Source: Sedimentibacter sp. SX930 (GTDB taxonomy: Bacteria; Bacillota; Bacilli; Lactobacillales; Aerococcaceae). From it: DNA of 64,000 nt. Shown here piece by piece: positions 1-10,029 of this stretch (positions are counted from its first letter, which is position 1; each line of letters begins with the position of its first letter). Position numbers and translations under genes: made by a program. Location of the stretch: contig MUZD01000009.1 of NCBI GenBank assembly GCA_002155105.1, positions 1 through 64,000 on the forward strand. The letters run 5' to 3'. The notes under the pieces are model-generated. The model was not told where the DNA came from, ran no database searches, and was given only the letters and a program-made list of their open reading frames with translations.

Positions 1-14
1 CCATATCAACACTC

Positions 15-42
15 CTCGTTATACATTATATTATATAACGAG
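15..42. promoter_or_regulatory. Perfect palindrome, possible operator
   Basis: Arms CTCGTTATA and TATAACGAG (9 bp each) are separated by 10 nt. The size and symmetry fit a dimeric repressor site such as that of a TetR-type regulator, probably serving a gene to the left of the window. No regulator is visible, so the role is inferred. Confidence 0.4.
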
Positions 43-56
43 TTATAAGTCTACAA

Positions 57-92
57 AAAAACCGCTATATATCAATCGTTACAGCGGTTTTT
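57..92. terminator. Bidirectional rho-independent terminator
   Basis: AAAACCGCT pairs with AGCGGTTTT, with a T-run on one side and an A-run on the other. It could therefore stop transcription from either direction. Confidence 0.6.
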
Positions 93-120
93 CGAGTGAT
101 TATCGTTACACAATTCGGGA

Positions 121-759
121 ATGCAGGATTCAAGGAAAACTAATTTTACTAGAGAAAATATGGATGGAGATCCGAATGATAAAAAACACCAAAAAGTATC
201 GATAAGTAAATTTGAAGAAAAGTGGACAACATCTGGATTCCGATGATGACTTATGTGCATTGCCAATAGAATCTTATCTGCTTAAAGCAAGAACCAAGGG
301 CAAGAACTTTTCTATGCACCACTAGAAATTCCGTTGATTTCAACTGAAGAAGAGATCAATGATTTGAGTGCTATGGAAGAAATTGTTACGCTAGTGTATC
401 CTGATGGGTTATGGGACTCCTTAAATAATAAAGCTTAATTCAGAAAAGGTGTTTCAACGCCACATCCCAAACTGGATTATAATGGCAAGCAAGAATTCAT
501 GATTGATACTGCATGTATTCCGGGCACAAGTGGTTCACCCGTAGTTATAGTGAATGAGAACGGCTACTTTGATCGCAATGGGAACAGCTACCCAGACGAA
601 ATGCACATTCTATTCCTGGGTACTCTGAGTGTAGCGCCGCAAGTAACAACGGATGAGGATAATTTCCCATCACCACAAGTTGTATCTTTGAATGGTCCAA
701 GTAATTTTGGCTTAGTGATCAATTCCAGCAGAATTCTCGAATTGGAAGCCTTGTTTTAA
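121..759 (+). pseudogene. Decayed trypsin-like serine peptidase
   Basis: Three reading-frame pieces join into one recognisable protein of the trypsin-like peptidase family (the group with a GxSGSP serine motif and a preceding VGYPNGLWD-type segment). Frame one runs from about 121 to 246. A piece reading HLDSDDDLCALPIES is in the next frame up to a stop at 323-325. The reading then returns to the first frame (PLEIPL, LVYPDGLWDSLNN), is cut by a TAA at 436-438, and continues (FRKGVSTPHPKLDY, then IPGTSGSPV with the expected catalytic serine) to a stop at 757-759. Two frame changes plus a nonsense codon mean no full-length enzyme can be made. An 86-residue piece from the ATG at 499 could still be translated but lacks most of the fold. 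The family assignment rests on remembered motifs. Confidence 0.6.
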
Positions 760-938
760 AACTGAGTGAAAAGTCACGGTTGGTGGAAACTATGAACTAC
801 AGAAAAGAGAATATAGAAAGCCGTTGTGTGGCAATCTGTATTCTCTTGTCTATTTGTTTGGGAACGGAATGGTTGGCAAGATACACTTGACTGTGGCTGT
901 TTTGGTATAAATCAGTTTGAATACTTAAATTATAAAAA

Positions 939-952
939 GTAAACGCTTTTTC
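939..952. promoter_or_regulatory. Possible cre (CcpA) site
   Basis: AGTAAACGCTTTTT resembles the catabolite-responsive element consensus TGWAANCGNTNWCA, with mismatches at the ends. It lies 170 bp upstream of galU. The rest of 760-1121 holds no gene; it is AT-rich leader sequence. Position and match are suggestive only. Confidence 0.3.
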
Positions 953-1121
953 TAAAAATTTGATGACAAATCAATATAGTTATTTCAATGGAAATGTAGT
1001 AAAATTTAGGGGCAAGTGAAAATATAAATATGAAGTATTTTGAAATCATAATAAGATAATTTTTAAAATTTGTGGATTTTGCATCATTGATCGAATGAAA
1101 ACTAAAGGAGCTCATAACATT

Positions 1122-2048
1122 ATGCAAAAAGTCAGAAAAGCAGTCATTCCAGCGGCCGGATTCGGCACGCGTTTTTTACCGGCTACGAAGGCCATGGCGA
1201 AAGAAATGTTGCCGATCGTCGATAAGCCGACCATCCAATTCATCGTCGAAGAAGCCATCGCATCGGGAATCGAAGAGATCCTGATCGTCACAGGCAAAAG
1301 TAAGCGCGCCATCGAAGACCATTTCGACTCCAATGTCGAGTTGGAGATGAACTTGCTCGAAAAAGGCAAGCATGAGTTGTTGGCGCTTGTTCAGGAAACG
1401 ACTGGCGTGCGCATCCACTTTGTGCGCCAAGCTTATCCGTTGGGATTGGGACATGCCGTGCTGCAGGCGAAGGCTTTCGTCGGCCAAGAACCTTTCGTCG
1501 TCATGCTTGGGGATGACTTGATGGAGGATGAAGTGCCGTTGGCGAAACAACTGATCAACGCCTATGAACGCACGCATGCATCGAATATCGCTGTGATGGC
1601 GGTGCCGCAGGAAGAAACATCCAAATACGGCATTATCGACATCGCCTCCGAATTGGAACCGGGTTTATATAATGTCAGCCGTTTCGTGGAAAAACCTAAG
1701 GCGGAAGAAGCGCCAAGCAACTTGGCCATCATCGGCCGTTACCTGTTGACGCCGGAAATATTCGAGATCCTGGAGAACCAGACTCCCGGAGCAGGCGGCG
1801 AAATCCAACTGACCGATGCCATCGACACACTGAACCAAACCCAGCGCGTCTTCGCGAAACGCTTTGAAGGAACCCGCTATGACGTCGGTGACAAGTTCGG
1901 CTTCATGACGACTAGCATCGGCTATGGTTTGACTCATCCGGAAATTAAGCATAAGTTGAAGGAATATATTATTGCACTTGGGAAAGAACTATCCGGTGAG
2001 AACGAAAGTGATACGACATTGGCTGATACGACCGTTTCCGCGTTGTAG
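1122..2048 (+). CDS. galU: UTP--glucose-1-phosphate uridylyltransferase
   Basis: Makes UDP-glucose from UTP and glucose-1-phosphate in the cytoplasm, supplying exopolysaccharide, glycolipid and teichoic acid synthesis. The protein opens with the nucleotidyltransferase signature [18 protein letters not shown], followed by [10 protein letters not shown]. Further GalU hallmarks are [19 protein letters not shown] and FVEKPK. At 308 residues it has normal length. The ATG at 1122 is chosen because AAAGGAG lies 11 nt upstream and the protein then starts [13 protein letters not shown] as in relatives; an in-frame ATG at 1095 has no ribosome binding site. It stands alone, followed by a hairpin array, and is likely to serve the polysaccharide locus 45 kb downstream. 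Confidence 0.96.
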   Translation: MQKVRKAVIPAAGFGTRFLPATKAMAKEMLPIVDKPTIQFIVEEAIASGIEEILIVTGKSKRAIEDHFDSNVELEMNLLEKGKHELLALVQETTGVRIHFVRQAYPLGLGHAVLQAKAFVGQEPFVVMLGDDLMEDEVPLAKQLINAYERTHASNIAVMAVPQEETSKYGIIDIASELEPGLYNVSRFVEKPKAEEAPSNLAIIGRYLLTPEIFEILENQTPGAGGEIQLTDAIDTLNQTQRVFAKRFEGTRYDVGDKFGFMTTSIGYGLTHPEIKHKLKEYIIALGKELSGENESDTTLADTTVSAL

Positions 2049-2132
2049 AAGTTTGCGATAAAAGAAAGGCGCCGGTTTTCGGGTGTCTGCTACGGGCGCT
2101 GGGGGCGCCCAAGTGTGTGCCAAGGGCGCCAG

Positions 2133-3548
<1,416 letters not shown>

Positions 3549-3612
3549 GGATTAGACGAACGCTCTTCTGGAGCCCGTTTTATGATCAAAGGAAAAATAA
3601 AGGAGGCCTGTA

Positions 3613-4080
3613 ATGAAAGCCAACCAACGCAAACTGCTGATTCTGCTGGCGGTCGTCTTCTGGATGGCGATCATCTTCAAGCTTTCAGCACAGCCCGGAG
3701 AACAATCGAACATCCTGAGCACAAAAGTAACGACAGTCATCGTCAACCTGGCGCAACAATTCCGGCCTGACGTGAATGTCCTATCACTGAATTACTTCAT
3801 CCGCAAATGCGCCCATTTCCTGGCCTACCTTGTGCTGGGGATCATAGTATTGTTTGCGATGAGACGGATCGGGTTGACGGGTAAGACCGGTGTGTGGATC
3901 ACGTTGTTGATCTGCATCGGCTATGCGACCACCGACGAACTGCATCAAGCCTTCGTACCTGGGCGCACACCGAAGCTGTTGGATGTTTTGATAGACAGCA
4001 GCGGCGCTTCGCTAGGGATTGGTATTTATCTTCTGCTTGTGGAAAACAGATGGAAAGAACTAAAGCAGAAGCGTTTATAG
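3613..4080 (+). CDS. VanZ family membrane protein
   Basis: A 155-residue membrane protein of the VanZ-like family. Four hydrophobic segments are visible (about residues 8-24, 60-80, 90-110 and 130-145). The family signature DELHQAFVPGR, followed by LLDVLIDSSGASLG, is intact near residues 107-135. VanZ is linked to teicoplanin resistance in enterococci, but most members stand alone with unknown function in the envelope; nothing here argues for glycopeptide resistance. A strong AAAGGAGG sits ahead of the ATG. A larger paralogue is at 42182 and a fragment near 43040. Confidence 0.85.
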   Translation: MKANQRKLLILLAVVFWMAIIFKLSAQPGEQSNILSTKVTTVIVNLAQQFRPDVNVLSLNYFIRKCAHFLAYLVLGIIVLFAMRRIGLTGKTGVWITLLICIGYATTDELHQAFVPGRTPKLLDVLIDSSGASLGIGIYLLLVENRWKELKQKRL

Positions 4081-4119
4081 AACCCCCGAGGATGTGGCGC
4101 GTGGCCACGCTTGCCGCAT

Positions 4120-4301
4120 TTTCGATGAGCGGGGGATGCTTGCCGGAGAACAGCATTGCGCCAGCTAGCTCAACTCCGACGAGCGAATGTTGGCCGGAGG
4201 AGGATGCGTGGCGGGCGGAGGAACTCCGGCGAAGCCGCTGTGGTCGTAGGTAATCGTCTTTATGGATTATCTCCTCCGGCGAAGGCCACCCTCATCGGAG
4301 G
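4120..4301 (+). repeat. 50-bp phased hairpin array, locus 2
   Basis: Modules begin near 4120, 4174, 4224 and 4274. The last three are exactly 50 bp apart and show the full three-part form. The first of these has loop GAGCGAATG, the second core GCGAAGCCGC, and the third CTCCGGCGAAGG ending in ATCGGAG. The array ends 48 bp before the glycosyltransferase start. Confidence 0.85.
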
Positions 4302-4348
4302 AGAGCGGCCGCCCATAAAAAACCATAAACAAAAAAAGGAGACCCCCC

Positions 4349-5428
4349 ATGAATAACAAATGGCTTGCATTTTACGCATCATCCCACGGCTTCGGGCACA
4401 TGACCCGTTGTCTGGCGATCATCGAGGAACTTTTGGAAACGACCGATCACTTGATTTATCTCGCTAGCGGCGCCTTTCAGAACAGCTTCGCCCGCGTTTA
4501 TCTCGCGCACTTCGGCGACCGCGTGACCTACAGGGACATCCGCACCGAAGTCGGCCTCGTCAACAAGGACAACAGTCTCCAGGTCGACATCCCCCGTCTC
4601 GAGCACGAGCTGACCGATTTTATGGTCGGTTGGGATACGGCCGTCGCCGCGGAAGTCGCCATTTTGCGCGATCTGCCCGTCGCCTGCGTCATCAGTGACA
4701 TCAGCGCCATCGGCATCCAAGTGGGGGAACGATTAGGTGTGCGCAACATCGGCATCGCCAACTTCACTTGGTGCGAGCAGTACGAGTTTCTTGGCCTTTC
4801 CGACACCATCATCGACCGATTCCGGGAAGTCTACGCCAAACTAGACCTCCTGATCGAATACGACCTGATGCTGCCGGCGCCCAAACTGCCCGTCCCAAGA
4901 AAACAAATCGGTTTCATCTGCCGCCGCTTCGATAACGACCGCATTGCAGCCATCAGAGCCCAATACGGCCCGAGCATCTTCATCACCTGCGGTAAATCAG
5001 CAGACCTGAACAACATCCAGATCGACAACTACGATGGCACCATCTTCGCAACCAGCGGCATCAACATCACCGCAACCGGAAACGCCACCGTCGTCCAACT
5101 CCCCATCGAAACCTTCGACACCCACAACTACCTCGCCGCCAGCGACCTCGTCATCGCCAAAGCTGGCTGGGGCACCATCTCCGAAGCACTGCTTTCCAAA
5201 AGGAACCTGGTGCTCATCGAAAGGGAAGGGGTATTGGAAGATACCGAAAACATCGAAGAACTGAAGCGACGTGGAGTCGCAGTTTCGATCAAAGAAACCG
5301 ACTTAGCGCGAATCGATATGCATGAAATCAAGCAGTTGATTGCGGATAACATCGTCAGAGAGAATCTGGATGCCTATCAGAATGCAGTCCAAGATGTTAT
5401 CGATACCTTGCAAATAGGTGGTTCTTAA
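4349..5428 (+). CDS. Glycosyltransferase, GT-B fold
   Basis: A 359-residue cytoplasmic protein related to the UDP-glycosyltransferase/MurG-like GT-B group, close in style to the N-terminal part of bacterial arabinokinase-like proteins. The N-terminal YASSHGFGHMTRCLAI is the glycine-rich nucleotide-sugar motif of the family. The C-terminal AKAGWGTISEALL is the donor-binding glutamate region seen in GT1/GT28 enzymes. A strong AAAGGAG precedes the ATG. It stands alone between array 2 and the next gene. The acceptor cannot be predicted from sequence. Confidence 0.75.
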   Translation: MNNKWLAFYASSHGFGHMTRCLAIIEELLETTDHLIYLASGAFQNSFARVYLAHFGDRVTYRDIRTEVGLVNKDNSLQVDIPRLEHELTDFMVGWDTAVAAEVAILRDLPVACVISDISAIGIQVGERLGVRNIGIANFTWCEQYEFLGLSDTIIDRFREVYAKLDLLIEYDLMLPAPKLPVPRKQIGFICRRFDNDRIAAIRAQYGPSIFITCGKSADLNNIQIDNYDGTIFATSGINITATGNATVVQLPIETFDTHNYLAASDLVIAKAGWGTISEALLSKRNLVLIEREGVLEDTENIEELKRRGVAVSIKETDLARIDMHEIKQLIADNIVRENLDAYQNAVQDVIDTLQIGGS

Positions 5429-5547
5429 TTGTATGTGCAGTGCTTTCTTATGAGTTCATAGTAGCTATACTTCTTTACTGAATAGTATTGTTGTAATTTT
5501 ACATAATTTACTTTTTAATAGAATATGTTTTGAAAAGAGGGAGCACT

Positions 5548-6561
5548 GTGAAAGAATTATACTATCCTAATATAACTGTCAGAGAAGATAATTGGCTTAA
5601 ATATGCACTTTTATATAAAAAAGAATTATATACAATAAAGCCAATCAAATATGCTAATTTGGATTATGACTATCTTAATGATAAAATTGGAGAATTATTT
5701 TTAAAACCTTATGATCCAGAAAGTTTGTTGGGGATGGATGATAAGTTAGGAACTTCTTTTGAAAAGACAATTATTAATCATATGACAATAATCAACTCCA
5801 AAAGAGAAAAATTTAGAATTCCTTTTTCAAATGAGTCTTTAGATGAAAATTTAAGAAGCTCTAAAAAGAATTCCATTCTTTTTAAAGGTAAATATACCAA
5901 TGAAATTGAGAAGTTTGTTTTAGAAAATGGATATGGGGAAATATACAATGGCTATATAAAAGTTAGCGAAAGGTTTGCCGTTATATACATGGGATTGCTA
6001 GCAGAACATATCTCATATTTAGATTCATCAGTTTCACTCGTAAGTAAACCTCGGCATGTTAATCAGTACTTGGATAATTCAGATATATTAAGACAAGGGA
6101 CCTTATCAATGAGATTTTACCCGCATAGTGTATCTCAAGAGGTTTATAAAGAGAGAATAATTTCACAGTTTCTTCCGCAAAACATTGATGAAATATCTGT
6201 CGAAAGAATAGCAAAAATACGTACGGATTCATATAGAAGAGAACTGGACAGATTTAATTCTTTAATGGATAAGCTATTTGAAAGAAATTTCATTTTTCAA
6301 GATAGACAGGAAATTTTAACGGAAATTTTTGATGCTCAGGAAGCGCTAAATAGTATTATTTTTAGTGAATTAGGAAAAGCGGTTATTATGTTAGGATTAA
6401 ACGCTATTTTAACTGTTTGTAATACTCCATTTTTAATGACTGAAGCTCTTTCACAAGGGTTTTTGAATAATCTCGAGTCAAACAGAACAGATAACAGACT
6501 GATTAGTATCAGAGAAGGAAATTCCACAATGAAACTTATCACAACACTAAATTCAATATGA
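5548..6561 (+). CDS. Hypothetical protein, DUF6236-like
   Basis: A protein of 337 residues. The opening ELYYPNITVREDNWLKYALLYKKELYTI resembles the start of DUF6236-type proteins, a family of unknown function; this is recalled similarity, not a search result. No membrane segment or catalytic motif stands out. The GTG at 5548 is chosen because AGAGGGAG lies 5 nt upstream; an in-frame TTG at 5530 has no ribosome binding site. Codon use is strikingly AT-rich (many AAT, TTA, ATA) compared with the GC-rich glycosyltransferase before it, which suggests a different origin. The 120 bp upstream are also AT-rich. Confidence 0.7.
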   Translation: MKELYYPNITVREDNWLKYALLYKKELYTIKPIKYANLDYDYLNDKIGELFLKPYDPESLLGMDDKLGTSFEKTIINHMTIINSKREKFRIPFSNESLDENLRSSKKNSILFKGKYTNEIEKFVLENGYGEIYNGYIKVSERFAVIYMGLLAEHISYLDSSVSLVSKPRHVNQYLDNSDILRQGTLSMRFYPHSVSQEVYKERIISQFLPQNIDEISVERIAKIRTDSYRRELDRFNSLMDKLFERNFIFQDRQEILTEIFDAQEALNSIIFSELGKAVIMLGLNAILTVCNTPFLMTEALSQGFLNNLESNRTDNRLISIREGNSTMKLITTLNSI

Positions 6562-6714
6562 GTGAGATTCTAAGATTCTTGAATATTTGTTACACCATAT
6601 GTCGTAACCCTTCAGTATTATCGTTATAGAGACCTACTGTTTCTATAAGTATGAGCCTTATTCTACGAGCATATCCAAGAATAAGATACGCCAAAGGTGT
6701 TACACGTTTTCCAA

Positions 6715-6836
6715 CTAGGCTCACCCCAATAGGAGCAAAAAATCTCCACAACAAGCTCAACTACGGCAAATGTTCGCTGGTCGGAGGTAATCGTCTTTTT
6801 GGATGTTTTCCTCCGGCAGAAAACCCCACACCGGAG
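6715..6836 (+). repeat. 50-bp phased hairpin array, locus 3 (degenerate)
   Basis: Modules begin at 6761 (5' arm CTACGGC, 3' arm TCGGAGG) and 6811 (CTCCGGC to ACCGGAG), 50 bp apart. A weak module is at 6715. The linker TAATCGTCTTTTTGGATG is the same as in other arrays. The remainder of 6562-6968 holds no gene apart from the promoter of the downstream operon. Confidence 0.75.
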
Positions 6837-6908
6837 CTGACGCCGCTTTACGCAGCCCCCCATTACTCAGTCCGTCTCAAATCGAGGCGGGCTTTTTTCA
6901 TCTCCTCC

Positions 6909-6940
6909 TTTACATCTGTTAACTACTGTTATATACTGTT
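6909..6940 (+). promoter_or_regulatory. Promoter and likely operator of the GntR-ABC operon
   Basis: TTTACA at 6909-6914 and TATACT at 6932-6937 are 17 bp apart. Two copies of TACTGTT (6924-6930 and 6934-6940) overlap the -10 element one helical turn apart, a plausible autoregulatory binding site for the GntR protein that follows. Confidence 0.55.
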
Positions 6941-6968
6941 TATCGAAAGGGAGGGGAGGTCGTTTAAA

Positions 6969-7343
6969 ATGAAAATCATCATTCAGCACAATTCGATGGT
7001 ACCGATCTACGAGCAATTGGTGAATCAGATCAAGTCATTGATTTTGGAAGAGAGTTTGCAGGAGAACGAGCCTCTGCCTTCTGTGCGGGTGCTGGCGAAG
7101 GAAATCAAGGCCAGCGCGCTCACCGTCAAGAAGGCCTACGATTTGTTGGAGCAGGAGGGCTTCATCGCGACGATCCACGGCAAAGGCAGCTTTGTGCTGG
7201 CGGTGAACAGGCATGCGAAAAGGGAAAACCTGCTGTACAGCACGCAGCAAGAGTTGGAGCAAGTAATCAAGAAAGCGCGGCAGGCCGGCATCTCCAAAGC
7301 GGAGTTGGCGGAACTGATTGCGATGATTCTGGAGGAGGAATAA
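6969..7343 (+). CDS. GntR-family regulator, YtrA type
   Basis: A 124-residue repressor. An N-terminal winged helix-turn-helix of the GntR type is clear: MVPIYEQLVNQIKSLI, then LPSVRVLAKEIKASALTVKKAYDLLEQEGF and HGKGSFV. The short C-terminal helix pair, rather than a large effector domain, places it in the YtrA subfamily, whose members usually control an adjacent ABC transporter. The start at 6969 follows GGGAGGGGAGG; in-frame sequence upstream only reads through the array. The stop is 2 nt from the ABC ATPase start, so the three genes form one operon. Confidence 0.9.
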   Translation: MKIIIQHNSMVPIYEQLVNQIKSLILEESLQENEPLPSVRVLAKEIKASALTVKKAYDLLEQEGFIATIHGKGSFVLAVNRHAKRENLLYSTQQELEQVIKKARQAGISKAELAELIAMILEEE

Positions 7344-7345
7344 GC

Positions 7346-8197
7346 ATGATTGAAATGGAGAACACGGTCGTGACATATCCGAGCTTCGAGCTGGATTGTT
7401 CGTTGCAGGTGAACGAGGGCACGATCACCGGGATTGTCGGGGAGAACGGCGCCGGCAAAACGACGCTTTTCAAAGCGCTGTTGGGCTTGGTTCCGATCGC
7501 ATCGGGCAGCGCCAAAATCAACGGGCAGGAGATTGCCGAGTTGTCGCTGGCGGACCGCGAAAGTATCGGCACCGTGATGGCGGAATCCTTTTTCAACGAT
7601 GTCTATACGATTAAGGACCTCAACCGGCTGTTGAAAAGTTTTTACCGAAAATTCGACGAAAGCTATTTCCAGCGCAAATGTGCTGATTTCCACCTCCCAA
7701 AAGACCAGAGACTCAAGGAATTCTCCACCGGCATGAAAGCCAAGCTGAAGACGCTGACGGCGCTGTCGCACGGGGCACAGCTGTTGATTTTGGACGAGCC
7801 CACCAGCGGACTTGACGTCAGCGCGCGCTATGAAATTTTGGACATATTGCAGGACTACCTCGTCGACCACCCGCAATGCAGCATCCTGATCAGCTCGCAC
7901 ATCTCCAGCGATCTGGAAAAACTCTGCGACGACATCTACTACCTGAAGGCCGGCAAAGTCCTTCTGCACGAGGATACCGACAGGCTGTTGGATGCATATG
8001 GTGTCCTGAAGGTGGATGAACAAGCCATGCAGCAACTCGACCGAAACTTCCTGCTTTATCAGAAACGTACCAACTACGGCTACGACTTGCTGACGAACCA
8101 ACGCCTGTTCTACATGGAGAACTACCCCAAAGTGATTGTGGAAAAACCGACGATCGACCAAATAATGCTCATGATAATGGATGGTGACCGACTATGA
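7346..8197 (+). CDS. ABC transporter ATP-binding protein
   Basis: A 283-residue cytoplasmic ATPase that drives the permease encoded next. Walker A GENGAGKTT is near residue 31, the degenerate signature FSTGMKAKLKTL near 127, Walker B LLILDEPTSGLD near 145, and an H-loop in ISSHISSDLEKLC. The order GntR-ATPase-permease matches the pmtR-pmtA-pmtB arrangement that exports phenol-soluble modulins and confers peptide resistance in staphylococci, so peptide export or envelope-stress relief is a reasonable guess. It overlaps the permease by 4 bp (ATGA). Confidence 0.92.
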   Translation: MIEMENTVVTYPSFELDCSLQVNEGTITGIVGENGAGKTTLFKALLGLVPIASGSAKINGQEIAELSLADRESIGTVMAESFFNDVYTIKDLNRLLKSFYRKFDESYFQRKCADFHLPKDQRLKEFSTGMKAKLKTLTALSHGAQLLILDEPTSGLDVSARYEILDILQDYLVDHPQCSILISSHISSDLEKLCDDIYYLKAGKVLLHEDTDRLLDAYGVLKVDEQAMQQLDRNFLLYQKRTNYGYDLLTNQRLFYMENYPKVIVEKPTIDQIMLMIMDGDRL

Positions 8198-8856
8198 AAG
8201 GCCTCTGGGTAAAAGACTTGCTGCTGTTGCAGAAACAGCTGAAAACGTTCCTGATGTTCGTACTGATCGCCGCGTTCAACGCCTACACGATCAAATCCGT
8301 GCCGGTGATATTTATTATGATGGCGTTTTTCTTCGTCACGACCTCGGCCTCGACGATCTTCTATGACCAGGAAAATCACGGTTTCCTCTATCTGTTCACC
8401 TTGCCGACGCGCAAAAAGGATTACGTGATCCAAAAACTGCTGTTGGTCTTGGTGTCTTCGCTGGTTGCGGTGGGGCTGTCGTTCGTTTTGATTTTCCTGA
8501 TGATGCAATTCGATCCTGAACTGCAGACGAGCGGGCAAGACTTGCTGTACAGCGCACTCTATAGTTTCTTTTTCGGGTGTTTCTACGGTTCCATCATCAC
8601 GCCACTTTACCTGCGCTACGGAACCGAAAAAGCCAGAGTGTTCATCTTCGCAATCATGGGGACACTGGCAATGGGCATCATCCTGATCGAAAAGACGGGT
8701 GTGCTCGATGGGATAGCGGGCTCCGACTTTATGGCCAGCGTGGCAGCCTTCAATTCGCTGCAGATAACCGGCTTGACCCTCGCGCTGACCAGCGCGATGC
8801 TGGTACTTTCCACAATTGTGAGTCGGCGGTTTATCGATAAGTCAGTTGCGTTTTAA
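8194..8856 (+). CDS. ABC-2 type transporter permease
   Basis: A 220-residue integral membrane protein with six predicted membrane segments and the ABC-2 family layout (ABC2_membrane_5 style). The segment FYDQENHGFLYLFTLPTRKKDYVIQKL is the characteristic cytoplasmic coupling region. Translationally coupled to the ATPase. The substrate is unknown; context suggests a peptide or lipid. A strong terminator follows. Confidence 0.85.
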   Translation: MKGLWVKDLLLLQKQLKTFLMFVLIAAFNAYTIKSVPVIFIMMAFFFVTTSASTIFYDQENHGFLYLFTLPTRKKDYVIQKLLLVLVSSLVAVGLSFVLIFLMMQFDPELQTSGQDLLYSALYSFFFGCFYGSIITPLYLRYGTEKARVFIFAIMGTLAMGIILIEKTGVLDGIAGSDFMASVAAFNSLQITGLTLALTSAMLVLSTIVSRRFIDKSVAF

Positions 8857-8860
8857 TATA

Positions 8861-8899
8861 GAAGAAGCTCCCCGGCGAAATGCGCCGGGGAGCTTCTTC
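8861..8899 (+). terminator. Terminator of the ABC operon, fused to an array module
   Basis: A 17-bp perfect stem (GAAGAAGCTCCCCGGCG with its complement) closes on a 5-nt loop right after the permease stop. There is no clean T-run, but the stem is very stable. Its centre is itself an array-type hairpin in register with the array that follows. Confidence 0.7.
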
Positions 8900-9274
8900 G
8901 TATTACTGGAGGTGGTCTCCTCCGACCAGGCGGGTGCTCACCGGAAGACAGGATCCCAATCATTACTTACCTCCGGCCCACGGCTGGCCGCCGGAGGAAA
9001 CTGAGTTCCCCAACAACACACCTCCGGCGAGCCCATCCTCCCCGGAACTCAGATTCCGTAGAAATGCCCGAACTCCGGCGAAGCCGCGGTGGTCGGAGGT
9101 AATCGTCTTTTGGGTGTACTCCTCCGGCAGAAAGACTTCAGCTGGGAGGAACCGTCAGCACCGATGAGGACTGCACTCATCGAAGGACAGCCCTAGAAAT
9201 CTGCGAAAACTACGACGAAGGCGCCTCTCATCGAAGGAGAGAGCGCAAGCATGCTTGGCCGGCTGCTCCGGCCG
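8868..9274 (+). repeat. 50-bp phased hairpin array, locus 4 (longest)
   Basis: Modules begin at 8868 (the terminator stem), 8920, 8971, 9022, 9073 and 9122: spacings 52, 51, 51, 51 and 49. Then come 9159 (offset 37), 9210 (51) and a GGCCGG-type hairpin at 9257 (47). The 9073 module has the core GCGAAGCCGC. The array occupies the gap between the convergent ABC and EAL genes, where no gene is present. Confidence 0.85.
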
Positions 9275-9275
9275 C

Positions 9276-9313
9276 AAAAAAATAGCCCAACCCGGCGCAT
9301 CCGGATTGGGCTA
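9276..9313 (-). terminator. Terminator of the first EAL gene
   Basis: Read on the minus strand, TAGCCCAA pairs with TTGGGCTA with further pairing inside, followed by seven T. It lies 11 bp past the EAL stop codon. Confidence 0.8.
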
Positions 9314-9324
9314 GCGATGAAAGT

Positions 9325-10029
9325 TCAGCACAAAACTTGGCCTTTCCCATGGTAATATCCTTGCTGATAAACCATTCCCAGGTTTTTAAGCTTGTTGCTG
9401 ATGCATTCCGACTCAACGCCTTCGACAACCAATTTAAGATTGTAACGATTGGAAAAGTTAAGCCAGTTATTCAAGAAAAAGAACATGCTGTCTTCGTTGG
9501 TGTTTCTGAAATCCAGCAGTGAAATTTTGATGGTATGAATATTTTGAACATTTTTTGATATCAATTCAAAGTTGTTTTGGCCACTACCTATATCATCGAT
9601 CGCCAATGAAAAACCTTTATTCTTCAGATTTGAGATATAGTTTTGGAGGGCATCCGCTCCATCGGCCGGGTCAAATTCGCAGCAATGTTCAGTTAATTCG
9701 ATCGAGATATTCTCTCTCATCGAGGAAATATTATCCAAAAATGCCCAAGTCGAAGGGTGCTGCAACTGTTGTGGATGCAGATTCAGCGACAGATTTGTGT
9801 TGCTGTGTTTGTCCACCAATTTTTTCAGTTCCCTAAAATAATAAGCCATCAACCTGGCATTACGTTCGTCCTTTTCAATGAACCACAGAAACATTTTTTC
9901 AGGGAAAGCCCGCAATTTTGTGGATCTTAATAAAATTTCATACCCATCGATAACATTTGCACGCGAACACAGCATGATTGGCTGACATACCAGATATAAA
10001 TCATCTAACAACTCCTGCATCTTATCCAT
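9325..10029 (-). CDS. EAL-domain protein, copy 1
   Basis: A 234-residue single-domain protein of the EAL family, which hydrolyses cyclic-di-GMP to pGpG when active. Most catalytic positions are recognisable: YEILLRS in place of EALLR (Glu and Arg kept), NLHPQQL, IELTEH, AIDDIGSGQNN, TIKIS, VVEGVE and QGYYHGKG. Departures are DDIGSGQNN for DDFGTGYSS and KIS for KID, so activity is uncertain. There is no membrane segment or sensor domain. The start at 10029 (MDKMQE) is chosen by matching the paralogue at 24242-24946 (MDDTQE) and the G-rich tract ahead of both. The two proteins agree at roughly two-thirds of positions, and their upstream DNA is also similar. Confidence 0.85.
   Translation of the reverse strand: MDKMQELLDDLYLVCQPIMLCSRANVIDGYEILLRSTKLRAFPEKMFLWFIEKDERNARLMAYYFRELKKLVDKHSNTNLSLNLHPQQLQHPSTWAFLDNISSMRENISIELTEHCCEFDPADGADALQNYISNLKNKGFSLAIDDIGSGQNNFELISKNVQNIHTIKISLLDFRNTNEDSMFFFLNNWLNFSNRYNLKLVVEGVESECISNKLKNLGMVYQQGYYHGKGQVLC

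Noticed and set aside
3613-4080. Glycopeptide resistance gene
   Set aside because: The protein is VanZ-like, but no vanHAX or regulator is present and most VanZ-family members are unrelated to resistance.
6651-6968. N-terminal extension of the GntR gene, or a separate small protein
   Set aside because: The frame reads through an array and the promoter; the ribosome binding site and family alignment place the start at 6969.
7136-8161. A 341-residue minus-strand frame opposite the ABC ATPase
   Set aside because: It is the shadow of a clear ABC gene with normal motifs; codon pattern and motifs support only the + strand.
8868-9274. CRISPR array
   Set aside because: The 50-bp regularity is suggestive, but there is no constant repeat with unique spacers. 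Both arms and linkers are partly conserved, and no cas gene is present.
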